DNA from: Vandiemenella viatica
Taxonomy: Eukaryota > Arthropoda > Insecta > Orthoptera > Morabidae
DNA: 64,000 nt
Reading direction: 5' to 3'
Assembly (NCBI GenBank): GCA_031002005.1
Contig: CM061918.1
Coordinates: forward strand, 57,913,478-57,977,477
Part shown: piece after piece, positions 1-10,286 of the stretch
Numbering within the stretch: the first letter of the stretch is position 1
Layout: the number at the start of each line of letters is the position of its first letter
The notes under the pieces: generated by a model
Told to the model about the DNA's origin: nothing
The model's input: the letters and a program-made list of their open reading frames with translations, nothing else
Database searches by the model: none
Translations under genes and position numbers: made by a program

Positions 1-639
1 ACAAAAGATTCACTTATCAAATTGCATCACGATGTTTATGATAGTGCTGCCTGCCTCAACTTATAATTAATTGCGAATAAAATTTCTGAAACAACATTTC
101 CAACATCAAGATTCCTAGCTCACATAGCATAAGTTGTCACAATTAATTTCATAATATACCTACAGTTTGAACTACTTTTGGACTAACTGACGCACGATAA
201 TAAATTCACTGTACTGCAATGTAAACTTGATCTGAAACTTATCTTGCATGCTTCATACTAATACTAGGACTAACAGTCAGAAGATATTAGACTAGTAATA
301 GATAGGCCTACAGAAATACGCCAGCAGCATCAGTGAATTTATTATGTTACCTTACATCGAAAGTCGGAAGCTTAAATTAAACTTTCAACTTAGAACAAGG
401 CTAGCTTATTACATGCAAAATGTAAAATATGTTGGTTGTCTACACTTCACCATTTTTTTTTGGTAGAATAGCGTCATACTATTGACAGCTATGAATCAAC
501 TTTTTTAATTTGAAATCTGTAATGATAAGCCTTACTCTTGCATTGTATTAAACACTTCAAGAGCAGAAATTATAGGTTTTTTCCTATCTGATCTGTTTGT
601 GCAACCATATGCAATGCAAGCTGGTATTATAAAAACTTA

Positions 640-769
640 CAAGTATTAGTGAAATAAATATTGAGAACACAGCAAACAGCAGTTCCTAGATGATATAAGA
701 GCCAAACTATCAACAACCAATATAAAAAAGGGCCACAAAGAATGGAATTATTTTAGGTCAAGTCTTGTT

Positions 770-807
<38 letters not shown>

Positions 808-1735
808 GTGAAAGAACAAGCAGGAGAGTTAAAGAGAAAAGGACATCATGGTGGAAAGACAGAGTAAAAGAGGCAATAGCCAAAAAGCTCTAGATATGGT
901 CCTGTAGAAGAAACATCAGTGACCAAGCAGATTGGAAGAGATTGCAAAAGAATATAGAAGCAGCAAATTGGAAGTTAAGAGAATTGTACAGGAAAAAAGG
1001 AGAAAAACTGTTAAGATTTTACATCTAAACTTGAAGAAGATGGTAAAGGGAATATGAAAATGTTATATGGAATTGTAAAACACGAAAGATCGGATAAGGA
1101 AACAATTACAGCAACAGAGACAGCAGATGGAAATATAGTTCACAATATGAGAAGTATCAGGGAACCCATGAAACAATATTTTGGCAAGTTACTAAATGGA
1201 CCTAATGAGATAGATGATGAAGAAACAAGTCTGAGGATGATAGACGAATACACTCCAATAACTTGGTCAGTAGTCCAGTGAGCTCTCTATAAAATGAAAA
1301 GTGGCAAGTCAGCAGGAGCCGACGAAGTTACAGTGACATGATTAAAGCTGCTGGTCCACACGGGATATAATGGCTGTATAGAGTCCTCAGAGCAATATGA
1401 AATGATAATCAAATACCAGAAGACTGGACAAAAGGGGTGATAATTCATATCTTCAAGAAAGGGAACAGAAGGAAAAGTAAAAACTACAGAGATATTATCC
1501 TCCTATCCCACGGCCTCAAAATTATGGAAAAGATAGTTGAAGCCAGAGTATGAACAGTATTAGACCCCATCATAGAAGAGGAACAACATGGGTTTAGGGC
1601 TAGAAGAAGCACAACAGATATATTATTTGCCTTGAGAATGCTGGTAGAAAAATACTGGGAAAAACCTAATTATTGTGTTTATGGACCTAGAAAAGGCATA
1701 CGATGATGTTCTTAGATCAACTATATGGGAACTAT
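640..1735 (+). pseudogene. RTE-like LINE reverse transcriptase remnant (copy A)
   Basis: Conceptual translation in shifting frames gives the linker and N-terminal part of a non-LTR reverse transcriptase. An open stretch at 1054-1281 begins MKMLYGIVKH and contains KETITATETADG. It is followed by KMKSGKSAGADE, an IIHIFKKGN motif, and EEQHGFRARRSTTDILF at about 1575-1635. Several stops and frameshifts are present. The palm motifs are missing because this copy is cut at about 1735 and joined to the next relic; copy B continues through them. Clade is uncertain: RTE-like or a related insect LINE. Confidence 0.7.
772..805. repeat. Poly-A tract, 34 bp
   Basis: An uninterrupted A run inside the LINE remnant. 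The equivalent site in copy B (about 31230) has ordinary mixed sequence, so this is a local expansion or an assembly artefact in copy A. Confidence 0.9.
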
Positions 1736-3800
1736 ATAGAGGGGGGCAACGGCTAACCGAATAGAACTACATAGAGCGGTCACCCTTCTCTGCTGTACAA
1801 ACAAGATGTTGGAAAAGAATGGTTATGAACAGACTTGATAAGGGGTTGAGAACATCATAACTTGTTACCAGCAACACTTTTTTGATTAAGGAGAAGAATT
1901 GGGACCACAGTTCTCATACACTTTGCAACAGATATTCAGATATGCCTTGGCAAAAATGAATACTTAACATTATTTACAGACTTGACCAGAGCATATGATA
2001 ATATTTCAGTTGCGATACTACTACTGTTATCTTCATACACAAACTACCAAATCTGTTATCTGATAGAAGGGGGAACATTATTGGTTTTAGGACAAGCAGT
2101 TGTAGATTACCTCAATGATACAAACTCCCTCCATTATTTTTCAACATTTATAAAGTGGATTTGCATGATATAATAGCAGAGGAGACTATTCCACTTTGCG
2201 GATGATTTAGACATTTTCCCAGAAAATCGGTCACTGAACAATCCCAGCTGTTGACTGGATCATGAGAAATTTTTGACAATAGTAAACATATAATAGACTC
2301 ATATTTCATTACATAAAACACTACTGTCAATACACACTAAGCACAGGCATCCCTAAATTATAGAAATAACCGTAGGTACCTTCAAATTTCCGGTAAGAAC
2401 TGTAGTTAAGTACCTGAGCAAGCTGACATAGTTGGCGGAAATAAGATATATGGTAAAAAACTGTAAAGTTGGTAATAATGCCCTAAGTACAGTCAGCGGT
2501 ATAACGAAGGGGGCAGCTACACAGTACATGTACAGAGCCTTTGTGCCCTTATACCTGAACTGTCCTGTGTCTCAGGGGCCTCCTTAGAGAGCGGTAGAGC
2601 TTTTTTTAAAAGTGAAGGTCCGTGGGCCATCTGAACTGCGCTTGGGGTGCCCCTTAGGTATGCTTGGGAGCCCCCTGACCGTAGGGACCCTAGTGCACTG
2701 CACCGCCAAGCCCCATAGTAGCTACGCCCCTGAGTGTACTTGGAACGAACGTTGACACACCGAATAAGTTACTGTCACTAAAGACACAAGCTCAATTGCG
2801 AAGGCATTATCTAACAGCGAAAATTATATTCAGTTATACATTTATACGTCATGGAAAACATTAGGAAATTTACTTTAACTTACAGAACAGAATGATACTG
2901 CATGAGAAAACAGGACCACGCCTTTCGTTAGTATATTTTGAAGTTGGCGACCTACAAAAAGAGACAATGGTTGCAGCAGGAATACTATTATACGAAAATT
3001 CATGAATGCTCTCTCCTGTCGAACCAAAAATAAATCACGGTACATGCTACTACAAAAATGCCATCAACCATATTGATGCAATAGAAGAATGAATCCCCGT
3101 TAGCGAAAGTAATATACACAGATGGATAAAACACGTGGTTTGGGGGTCTGCAGCTTCAGTGAGCAAAAAATTTGAAATTCTATGTGTTACAAGCTGCATA
3201 TTCAATCTTGAGTATTTAAAAAACGTCACAACAATTCTGGAAGTTCTAAAATATGGCGGAGAAAACACAGAATAACACATTAAGACATTTGTGGACGATC
3301 ACAATATAGTTATGATGAAGAGTCACCTAGCCCAGAAACACAAAAGCCACCTTGTCTATGACATAATTAATTTAGATAAGTACAAAATAAATTCAAAGTA
3401 GTAATAGTTTCATGGATCAGAGGTCACTCGGAATACGAAACTATGAAAACGCTGATCATCTACCCATTAAAGACATACCTTCACGGAATACCAGCATCTG
3501 ACTACTTACCGACATTCAATGAATTCTAAATGAGAAAAGGATTGGGAACATTTTACAGCAAACAAAGGCTGGCAAGTTCACGCCTATATACCGAAATCAC
3601 GCTAATACCAGAAACGGTGAGTCAAGAAGCTTTTACACTGCAATCACGTGGCTGAAATTTAAATATGGAGATTTCAAAAAACACTTGTACAGGATTGGAG
3701 CCATGATTCGCCAAACTGCGTATGTTAAAAGAAAAATATGGTAACCAGCTAATACTTTACTGTCAGAGGAGAATAAAAGAAAAAAAACGAAGTCCTGGAG
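1735..3800 (+). pseudogene. Decayed Jockey-like LINE with RT and RNase H (copy A)
   Basis: Fragments of a non-LTR polyprotein are read in order: LFTDLTRAYDNISVAILL at about 1975-2030 (RT motif A-like), FADDLDIF at 2196-2220 (RT catalytic box), and a thumb-like VKYLSKLT...NALSTVSG at about 2410-2500. An RNase H-like stretch with SWIRGH follows at about 3410-3430, then the IYPLKTYLHGIPASDYLP region near 3470-3510. Stops and shifts are frequent. The 5' part of the RT is missing because of the copy A deletion. The 2573-2732 MITE interrupts it. It is inactive. Confidence 0.6.
2573..2732. mobile_element. hAT-type MITE, copy in A
   Basis: A 160-bp GC-richer insert starts CAGGGGCC and ends GCTACGCCCCTG, a usual hAT MITE end. 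The same insert sits at the orthologous point in copy B (34292-34464), so it predates the block duplication. No clear 8-bp target duplication remains. Confidence 0.55.
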
Positions 3801-4044
3801 TAAATGCATCTGCTTGGTTGTATGAAAACTTTCCAGATCAATGTATCATTATGTATATTATGTATGTGGTATTCTGATTTATGGTTGGAGGGTCGTAAAA
3901 CATTAATGTTTATAAACGTACAATGTTAATAGGGATGAGGATATCTAGATTGATTTTATGAACATGCAAATAAAATAAGAAAACTACTAGTTTTCTCTGT
4001 TTATTGTTTACAATCCACTTTCACCGTTCATGTATTCCTCTTTT

Positions 4045-4310
4045 TCTAGCTTGCGACCTTTCCCCTGGTCGTGCTCATTAGAGGCGAAAAACGACTGGGG
4101 GTAAGTCAAGGGAAGGAATTCGGCAATAGCCTTTTTCCGGCATTCAACTAAAGCGATTTCAGGAGTAGGATACTGCCACCAGAACAAGCGCTCCATCACA
4201 ATTAAAAGAATTAGTTACCTGTGGAAAAAAGAAATATGGCAGACTGGATGGGTATTCGAACCTGCGTCTGGCCGTATGCTAAGCCAGTACTCGTTCCCAC
4301 ACAATCTTCA
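4045..4310 (-). mobile_element. Degenerate tRNA-derived SINE (− orientation)
   Basis: Read on the minus strand it matches the SINE family best seen at 61761-62005: the body around CTCATTAGAGGCG, AAGGAATTCGGC and the ATTCGAACCTGCG B-box-like segment at about 4256. It is heavily mutated. Copy B keeps only its right part (to 35804), because B lost everything from within this SINE to within the next LINE. Confidence 0.55.
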
Positions 4311-4849
4311 CCAAGAGGAATTATTTTATTTATGTAATTGTTGCTTTTTCAGTACATGGCACCATCACTGCAGTTTACTTATGTCATAAATAACTTGCCA
4401 AACAACTCGACTGCTAAAAACGGAGATAACTATTCTATACAATAAAACTGTAGAATAGTTTTGTTAGCACATAAAATTTACATGAGAAAGAGTAACTGCA
4501 ATATTCAGAAAAATTTCAATTTTTATCTGCGCATCACTCAAAAAATATAGCGTAGATTTTAACAAAACTGCACATAGTGATAGCTCACTTCAGGACAACA
4601 TCAGGAAAAATTAACAGAAGGATTTTAACGAATCTGCACATATGTCAAGTGTTAAAATATAGGATACTTTGTATGTCGGTAGGTCACAAACTTTTGAATG
4701 ATTTAGTGTCAAAACCTGAAAAAATTGACTTTTTTCTCTGTGTGCACTTCAAGCAAAAACTAACTGACGCATTTCAGCGAAACTTCACGTAGTGATAGTT
4801 TATGTCATCAGTTAACGTACATGATATTTTTTTGTCTTCAGTACGATGT
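4311..4849. other. AT-rich spacer with short imperfect direct repeats
   Basis: No gene is visible. Related phrases recur at about 4555, 4620 and 4770 (AACTGCACATAGTGATAG, AATCTGCACATATG, AACTTCACGTAGTGATAG). They suggest the remains of a short repeat. Confidence 0.4.
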
Positions 4850-5582
4850 TCGGCTTTTAACAGAATCATTCATTAGAATAATAGTCCCAGACACAGCTGG
4901 GCACAAAACAGTTAATCCATTAATCGTTAATTAACGAAGTTAAAAAAATTCCGAAAATTTAACTTTTAAATTAACCTAAAAAATCATTAACGGTCTTCTT
5001 AACTTCCGTTAAATTGGATTTCCGTTAACTTTAGTCCGTTACATAGGTTGTTGACGTCTTTTCGTTTGTTTGAACTGTGCGCCACGCCACCAATCGTATG
5101 CAGGGCTGCCAGATTGTATAATTGGATACAAAAACTTGTATAATTTGGTTAACACTTGGATCCTGTTTGTATAACAGATTGCCTTGTATAATTGGATACA
5201 AAAATGAGCACTTAAAAGTAAAGTACATTCCAGCACCTTTTTGAAAGTGTTTGCCCTTTGTTTCATTGAGTTGGCAACCCTTCCTGCATATCTATTTCCT
5301 TTTTGTTATTCAAAATTTATCAATGTATACATTGTTTACTTTTCGTCGACTTTTTTTGCTCCCAGCACTTTCACTCACGTATGTAATCAATGGATGACCC
5401 CTTTGTATAATTGGGTTTCATTCTGTATAATTTGAAAGAGACAGCGGTATAATATAAGTTGGCTGTACTGGCAGCGCTGTTCGTATGTTCGGTGTAATAG
5501 TGGGCGTCGGCGTCGCCTGCTAAAATCTTGGCGGCGGCGCGCCGAGCATTTTCAGCCGGCGGCGGCGTGACTATTTTATATT

Positions 5583-5852
5583 ATGAATTCTGCAAACGTA
5601 AATAAACTAAAAAGCGTCATAACCTATCTTATTGACAAATCAACATTGTTATCTGTAATGAGGTGTATTTATTATTACAAAATGTATGTCGTTATTATAC
5701 GTTTAGTAAAAACATCGCGTTTAGTTGGTGTTGAAGCAACAGTGACGGATCGGCAGTGTGTGTCGAAAGAGGTTAATCGGGCAAACTGTTCAGCCGTCAA
5801 ATCGGACGAAATTCTGTGCCAGTGGATGACCGGCCGCCTGATCGATAGTTAG
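5583..5852 (+). CDS. Unrecognised 89-codon ORF inside the hAT element
   Basis: The frame opens with ATG right after the GC-rich core and a TATTTTATATTATG stretch. It ends at a TAG and encodes a basic, Val/Ile-rich peptide starting MNSANVNKLKS. No domain is recognised. Open frames of this length arise by chance, so function is doubtful; position just after a GC-rich segment is the only reason to list it. Confidence 0.15.
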   Translation: MNSANVNKLKSVITYLIDKSTLLSVMRCIYYYKMYVVIIRLVKTSRLVGVEATVTDRQCVSKEVNRANCSAVKSDEILCQWMTGRLIDS

Positions 5853-5991
5853 TATCGCACTGGAGTCTGCAAACAGTGTTGCAGATCAGCAAAAAACACA
5901 ACTTTCAGTAACCAGTGCGAAAAAATTTAAAGAAATAATACATAAGTTACGAAAAAGGTGATGTGCAATTTTAATTCGAAACATTTGTGTG

Positions 5992-5993
<2 letters not shown>

Positions 5994-6058
<65 letters not shown>
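5994..6058. repeat. Poly-T tract, 65 bp
   Basis: An uninterrupted T run inside the hAT element. It may be the tail of a retroposed sequence or a polymerase-slippage expansion. Its exact length in an assembly is unreliable. Confidence 0.9.
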
Positions 6059-6062
<4 letters not shown>

Positions 6063-6985
6063 TAGAAGCTAGTTTGGCAGTTTCGGCCGTGTAATGTAAA
6101 AGGATGTCGTTGACTAACTTCCGTTCTATTTGTTCACGTAAAAACATGCAGGCCATGATTTAGTGAAACCAGACCGGGTCGTCTAAAGGGGCCTTTAGGT
6201 CACAGGTAGGCCGTGGCACAAAGGTAACCATAACAGGCATTGGTCGTAGATTTTAGGTTGGCCGCAAATTTCACTGGTCGCAGTTTTCACATATTCAGGT
6301 GTCCCAGTCCAACTTGTTTTCTATAATATTGTTGCTTTTCACTCTGCATTCATGTTTTTTTTTTTTGTTTTACTACTTTTTTTTTATAAAGTCACGAGTA
6401 CCTTAATTGTCTCTCGTAAGACAATTTGCAAGTGTTATGTTGATCACAGTCTCAACAAAGATAAAAACAGACAGGAATACCACTTCGTTGTTGTGGCGAT
6501 AGTGTAACCACAATTTGTTAATTTTTATAAAAAATCTACACTTGCATCATGGTACATAACACCTTGAGATAGAGAGCAGTTATACCTACCGTACTATAAT
6601 ACTAATACATCAGTACAACTTTTGACTAGTTAACTTTTAACGGATAACTTTAACTTGCGTTAAATTTATAAACATTTAACGCTTTAACGATTATCGAAGT
6701 TAACTTTTTAAGTAGCGGAATAATGATTAACGAAGTTAACGTTTGGATTAACTGTGCCCACCTGTGGTCCCAGATACTAGCTTGTGGCACTCCAATTTTA
6801 ACTTCCACGTATTTTATACTGCATTTCTACCTTTTAAGTTTTTTTTTACCATCAAGTCACTTTTTCATCCACTCCAATGATTTGTACTTTATTTAACCCC
6901 ATTTCATTGTTCACTTTGTAAAATACCTTACAAAGATCTAGTGCTACGCTCTTAACTTGGCTTTCCTTTTGGATCATAAAATGAT

Positions 6986-7805
6986 AACATCAAGAGAAGT
7001 TTGTGAGCAAATCCAAAGGGATCTAACATCGAAATATAGTTAATTGGATTGGATAATTATGAAATGGTAAATTCCAAGAAGGGTCAACTTATTATGTACA
7101 CAGATAACAAAATTAAGTTTTTATATAATTTTCCAGTGGAAACGGATTCGTGGTTGAAGGAGCCAAATGTGAACATTTGGTAATATCAGTTGAAAGTCAG
7201 CTTATCTGGGTAGGACACATTGAGAAGATTGTCGGGATAGCGTTCAGAGTATTACATCTGTTGGAGAGGATAACGAGAAGATTTATCAAGGAAGTAAGAG
7301 ATGTGGGTTACAAAACTTTGGTCACACAATTACTTAACTATTGTAGGATAATATAGCACCTACATTAAGAGTATCAAAGAGATGCAGGTTATTCAAATGA
7401 GAATAGTTACATTTTTGTGTGAAAATTACCAAAGGATACACGCGCTAATTGAAATAAAAATATTTGAGTTTGGAGTCACTGTAGTACAAAAGGCGAAAAA
7501 AAAATTGTGGACATGTACCATACAAGGCAAACACTAGCGACGAGGCCTAGATATATATTGGTGGAAGCTTTAGAAACAGCGTGTGTAAGAGAAGACTTGA
7601 CCATTACAGTCAATTAGCATTGATTTAAGGCATAAGGGTATAGGAAAGTTTTCATTTGTCGGTATGACAGTGAAGATCTGTAACATATTATCTAAGAAGG
7701 TAATGGAAATTATACCTCAGACTGTGAAACAGTTTAAGGTAAAAAAGTATGTGTAAATGTAAGAAGATGAATAAAGAAACTACCACAGGTGCATGTTCAC
7801 TAACA
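6986..7805 (+). pseudogene. 5'-truncated LINE 3' fragment nested in its own family (copy A)
   Basis: This + strand piece matches the C-terminal part of the LINE at 21704-25001: FRVLHLLERITRR and GYKTLVTQLLNY (7230-7345) parallel FKVLHLLERV and GYKTLVRPLLEY there. The ending MEIIPQTVKQFK and the 3' UTR up to about 7800 also match. Flanking LINE sequence on the minus strand resumes at the next consensus position, so this is an insertion in the opposite orientation. It has stops and cannot be functional. Confidence 0.7.
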
Positions 7806-8002
7806 CAATTAATAATAATTTAATTCGAAATATCTTGCATGTAGTCAAATATTCTTACTACAGCCATGTTGTCGATTTGCTAGACAGTTTCTTTCCTCAC
7901 GGAAATTTCTGATGTTGCGTATCAATCCGCTCATTATTTACCTTAACACTGATGTCAAATTTTAATATTCAACCTTATTTGTTGCCCCTCGTTTATAAAC
8001 TG

Positions 8003-8279
8003 ATTGTTTGTATTAATAACGTGTAATTATATAGGATATTGTAGCACATATTTTTCAATGACATGTAAAAAAAAGTAAATCTATAGTACAAATGTATGGA
8101 AAGTAAGTGACTGACATAAAAATGTATGAGTTGAGAATAAATAGATTTATAGTTAACTTAAGGCATTAAATTTTTAAGCAAAATAGAAGTTATATAGAAC
8201 ATAAAGTACCTTGTCCTAATTCATTATGTATGTGGTTGTATGTAAATAGGACCAAATAAAATGAATGAATGAATGAATA
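8003..8279 (+). mobile_element. LINE 3' tail with (GAAT)n end
   Basis: The insert interrupts the minus-strand LINE between consensus-adjacent pieces. It ends in AAATAAAATGAATGAATGAATGAAT, a simple-repeat tail as in CR1-like elements. No coding sequence remains. Orientation is inferred from the tail. Confidence 0.45.
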
Positions 8280-8421
8280 CTACTATTACACTTTTCCAAT
8301 CCTCTGCTAAGTAACAAGTTTTCAGACTCATTCTAAATAACTTTTCAGTGTACGGTATCGTGAATGCAGTTCAGTAATTGAGACAGTTATTTCATTAAAT
8401 AAATCCATACCCCTAAACAGT

Positions 8422-8739
8422 GTGAAGCGTCTGTGGGTACACCCATGCCGTGCGAGAATCCTCCCACTCCCTCGCCACGCGCCTCCCACTCCCTCGCCAC
8501 GCGGAAGTGACGTAGCAATGACGATACGTGTATCTGTTTGGTATTTAGCATGGAGGAAGGAATCCTCCATGCTACTGAGTTGCAGCGCCATTACATTATG
8601 TGTTTGTTTTCATTGTCTCTGTTTGTTTTTGTGTGTGGTGGAGTGCGGTTATAAGAATTTAACGCTGAAAGAGTTACTCCTTCAAGACGGAGCACGTAAT
8701 CTGTTGAAGTGCACGAAACAAGAACTGATTAGCAGGTGA
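8422..8739 (+). other. GC-rich segment with hairpin and possible exon
   Basis: A local GC rise holds a 22-bp tandem pair (CTCCCACTCCCTCGCCACGCG type, about 8459-8505) and a perfect 11-bp hairpin at 8547-8573 with a 5-nt loop. An open frame follows, ending ELLLQDGARNLLKCTKQELI before an AGCAG/GTGACA donor-like site near 8737. It could be a first exon with its promoter. Its donor phase does not fit the exon at 14824 directly, and no family is recognised. Confidence 0.3.
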
Positions 8740-9286
8740 CAATTCACAAGATCAAAGCGAATAATTTACTACACACGTTCCAAAATGCATATTATTTCAT
8801 AAAATCTATATGTGAAGCCGTTAAACGTATGTAAAATGTAGAAATTTGTTTGAAATATGGCTAAACCCTCTTGAAACATGGCTTAGCCCTCTTGTCGGTT
8901 TTTCTCTACTCGCTTCTTGAACCGCTTGAAATCATTTTTAAAAATCTATAAATGTCTGATTTTAGGCCAAAGTCTTTTATTCCTGTTTTTGTTTTTAAGT
9001 TTTGCGTTGCATTTACAGGTTACAGAGGATAGAACAACTCCCAAACCTCAATAAAACATTATTTCAATTTGAGGTAGTGCTTCCGGAGGCAGTGAACTAA
9101 TTTCCGAAGATGGGTTTAATGAGATGTGTGCCGAATGAGATTATCTTCATTGAAGCTTTGTGTTCGGCCTGCAACTGCAAATAATATGGATTATAGGGTG
9201 AAACTGGTGCTCAGTAGAGAATCCAGAGAAATTTATCAGGCTATGTGCCATCTATGTCCAGCGGGATCTGGGTGGTCTGTAACTAA
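8740..9286. other. Unassigned sequence left of the gap
   Basis: No gene is recognised. A segment at 8755-8810 resembles 44521-44572, which suggests an unnamed repeat. Confidence 0.5.
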
Positions 9287-10286
9287 NNNNNNNNNNNNNN
9301 NNNNNNNNNNNNNNNNNNNNNNNNNNNNNNNNNNNNNNNNNNNNNNNNNNNNNNNNNNNNNNNNNNNNNNNNNNNNNNNNNNNNNNNNNNNNNNNNNNNN
9401 NNNNNNNNNNNNNNNNNNNNNNNNNNNNNNNNNNNNNNNNNNNNNNNNNNNNNNNNNNNNNNNNNNNNNNNNNNNNNNNNNNNNNNNNNNNNNNNNNNNN
9501 NNNNNNNNNNNNNNNNNNNNNNNNNNNNNNNNNNNNNNNNNNNNNNNNNNNNNNNNNNNNNNNNNNNNNNNNNNNNNNNNNNNNNNNNNNNNNNNNNNNN
9601 NNNNNNNNNNNNNNNNNNNNNNNNNNNNNNNNNNNNNNNNNNNNNNNNNNNNNNNNNNNNNNNNNNNNNNNNNNNNNNNNNNNNNNNNNNNNNNNNNNNN
9701 NNNNNNNNNNNNNNNNNNNNNNNNNNNNNNNNNNNNNNNNNNNNNNNNNNNNNNNNNNNNNNNNNNNNNNNNNNNNNNNNNNNNNNNNNNNNNNNNNNNN
9801 NNNNNNNNNNNNNNNNNNNNNNNNNNNNNNNNNNNNNNNNNNNNNNNNNNNNNNNNNNNNNNNNNNNNNNNNNNNNNNNNNNNNNNNNNNNNNNNNNNNN
9901 NNNNNNNNNNNNNNNNNNNNNNNNNNNNNNNNNNNNNNNNNNNNNNNNNNNNNNNNNNNNNNNNNNNNNNNNNNNNNNNNNNNNNNNNNNNNNNNNNNNN
10001 NNNNNNNNNNNNNNNNNNNNNNNNNNNNNNNNNNNNNNNNNNNNNNNNNNNNNNNNNNNNNNNNNNNNNNNNNNNNNNNNNNNNNNNNNNNNNNNNNNNN
10101 NNNNNNNNNNNNNNNNNNNNNNNNNNNNNNNNNNNNNNNNNNNNNNNNNNNNNNNNNNNNNNNNNNNNNNNNNNNNNNNNNNNNNNNNNNNNNNNNNNNN
10201 NNNNNNNNNNNNNNNNNNNNNNNNNNNNNNNNNNNNNNNNNNNNNNNNNNNNNNNNNNNNNNNNNNNNNNNNNNNNNNNNNNNNNN
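9287..10286. other. Assembly gap, 1000 N
   Basis: Exactly 1000 undetermined bases, the usual placeholder for a scaffold join of unknown size. It removes the C-terminal end of the mariner relic to its right. Confidence 0.99.

Larger units (their letters stand above)
4892..6766. mobile_element. Non-autonomous hAT transposon, 1875 bp, perfect 8-bp TSD
   Basis: The element starts CACAGCTGGGCAC and ends GTGCCCACCTGTG, so the termini are inverted. It is flanked by perfect 8-bp copies of GTCCCAGA at 4884-4891 and 6767-6774. Sub-terminal repeats built on GTTAA and CGAAGTTAA occur at both ends, as hAT transposases use. No recognisable transposase is present. Internal features are several TTGTATAATT repeats (5116-5440), a GC-rich core (5490-5575), a small open frame (5583-5852) and a 65-bp poly-T. 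It lies in a LINE, and excising it rejoins the LINE exactly. Confidence 0.9.
1..7922 (+). repeat. Copy A of a large composite direct duplication
   Basis: The block matches 30441-43408 in the same orientation with only scattered mismatches and small indels. Matching segments are 1-1734 with 30441-32147, 1735-4076 with 33501-35804, 6930-7345 with 35805-36217, and 7346-7922 with 42830-43408. Copy A lacks about 1.35 kb (B 32148-33500) and has 4077-6929, which B lacks. The left end is cut by the window, so the true unit may be longer. It is made of decayed LINEs, a MITE and a SINE piece, so it is a segmental duplication of repeat-rich DNA rather than one transposon. Direct reading of both copies supports this. 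Confidence 0.9.
4850..8345 (-). pseudogene. Old LINE copy on − strand, split by three insertions
   Basis: Minus-strand pieces at about 4850-4891, 6767-6985, 7806-8002 and 8280-8345 are collinear with the LINE at 21704-25001, spanning its RT between the region upstream of ALDLSKAF and the ILMNN segment after GPLL. They are separated by a hAT element (4892-6766), a + strand LINE 3' fragment (6986-7805) and a further LINE tail (8003-8279). Joining the pieces restores collinearity, which shows the order of events. The coding sequence is destroyed. Confidence 0.7.

Noticed and set aside
5971..6156. 61-codon frame rich in Lys
   Set aside because: It is the translation of the 65-bp poly-T run.
4850..7805. 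Twin-priming inversion of a LINE
   Set aside because: The minus-strand LINE resumes after 7805 at the next consensus position, so the plus piece is a separate insertion.
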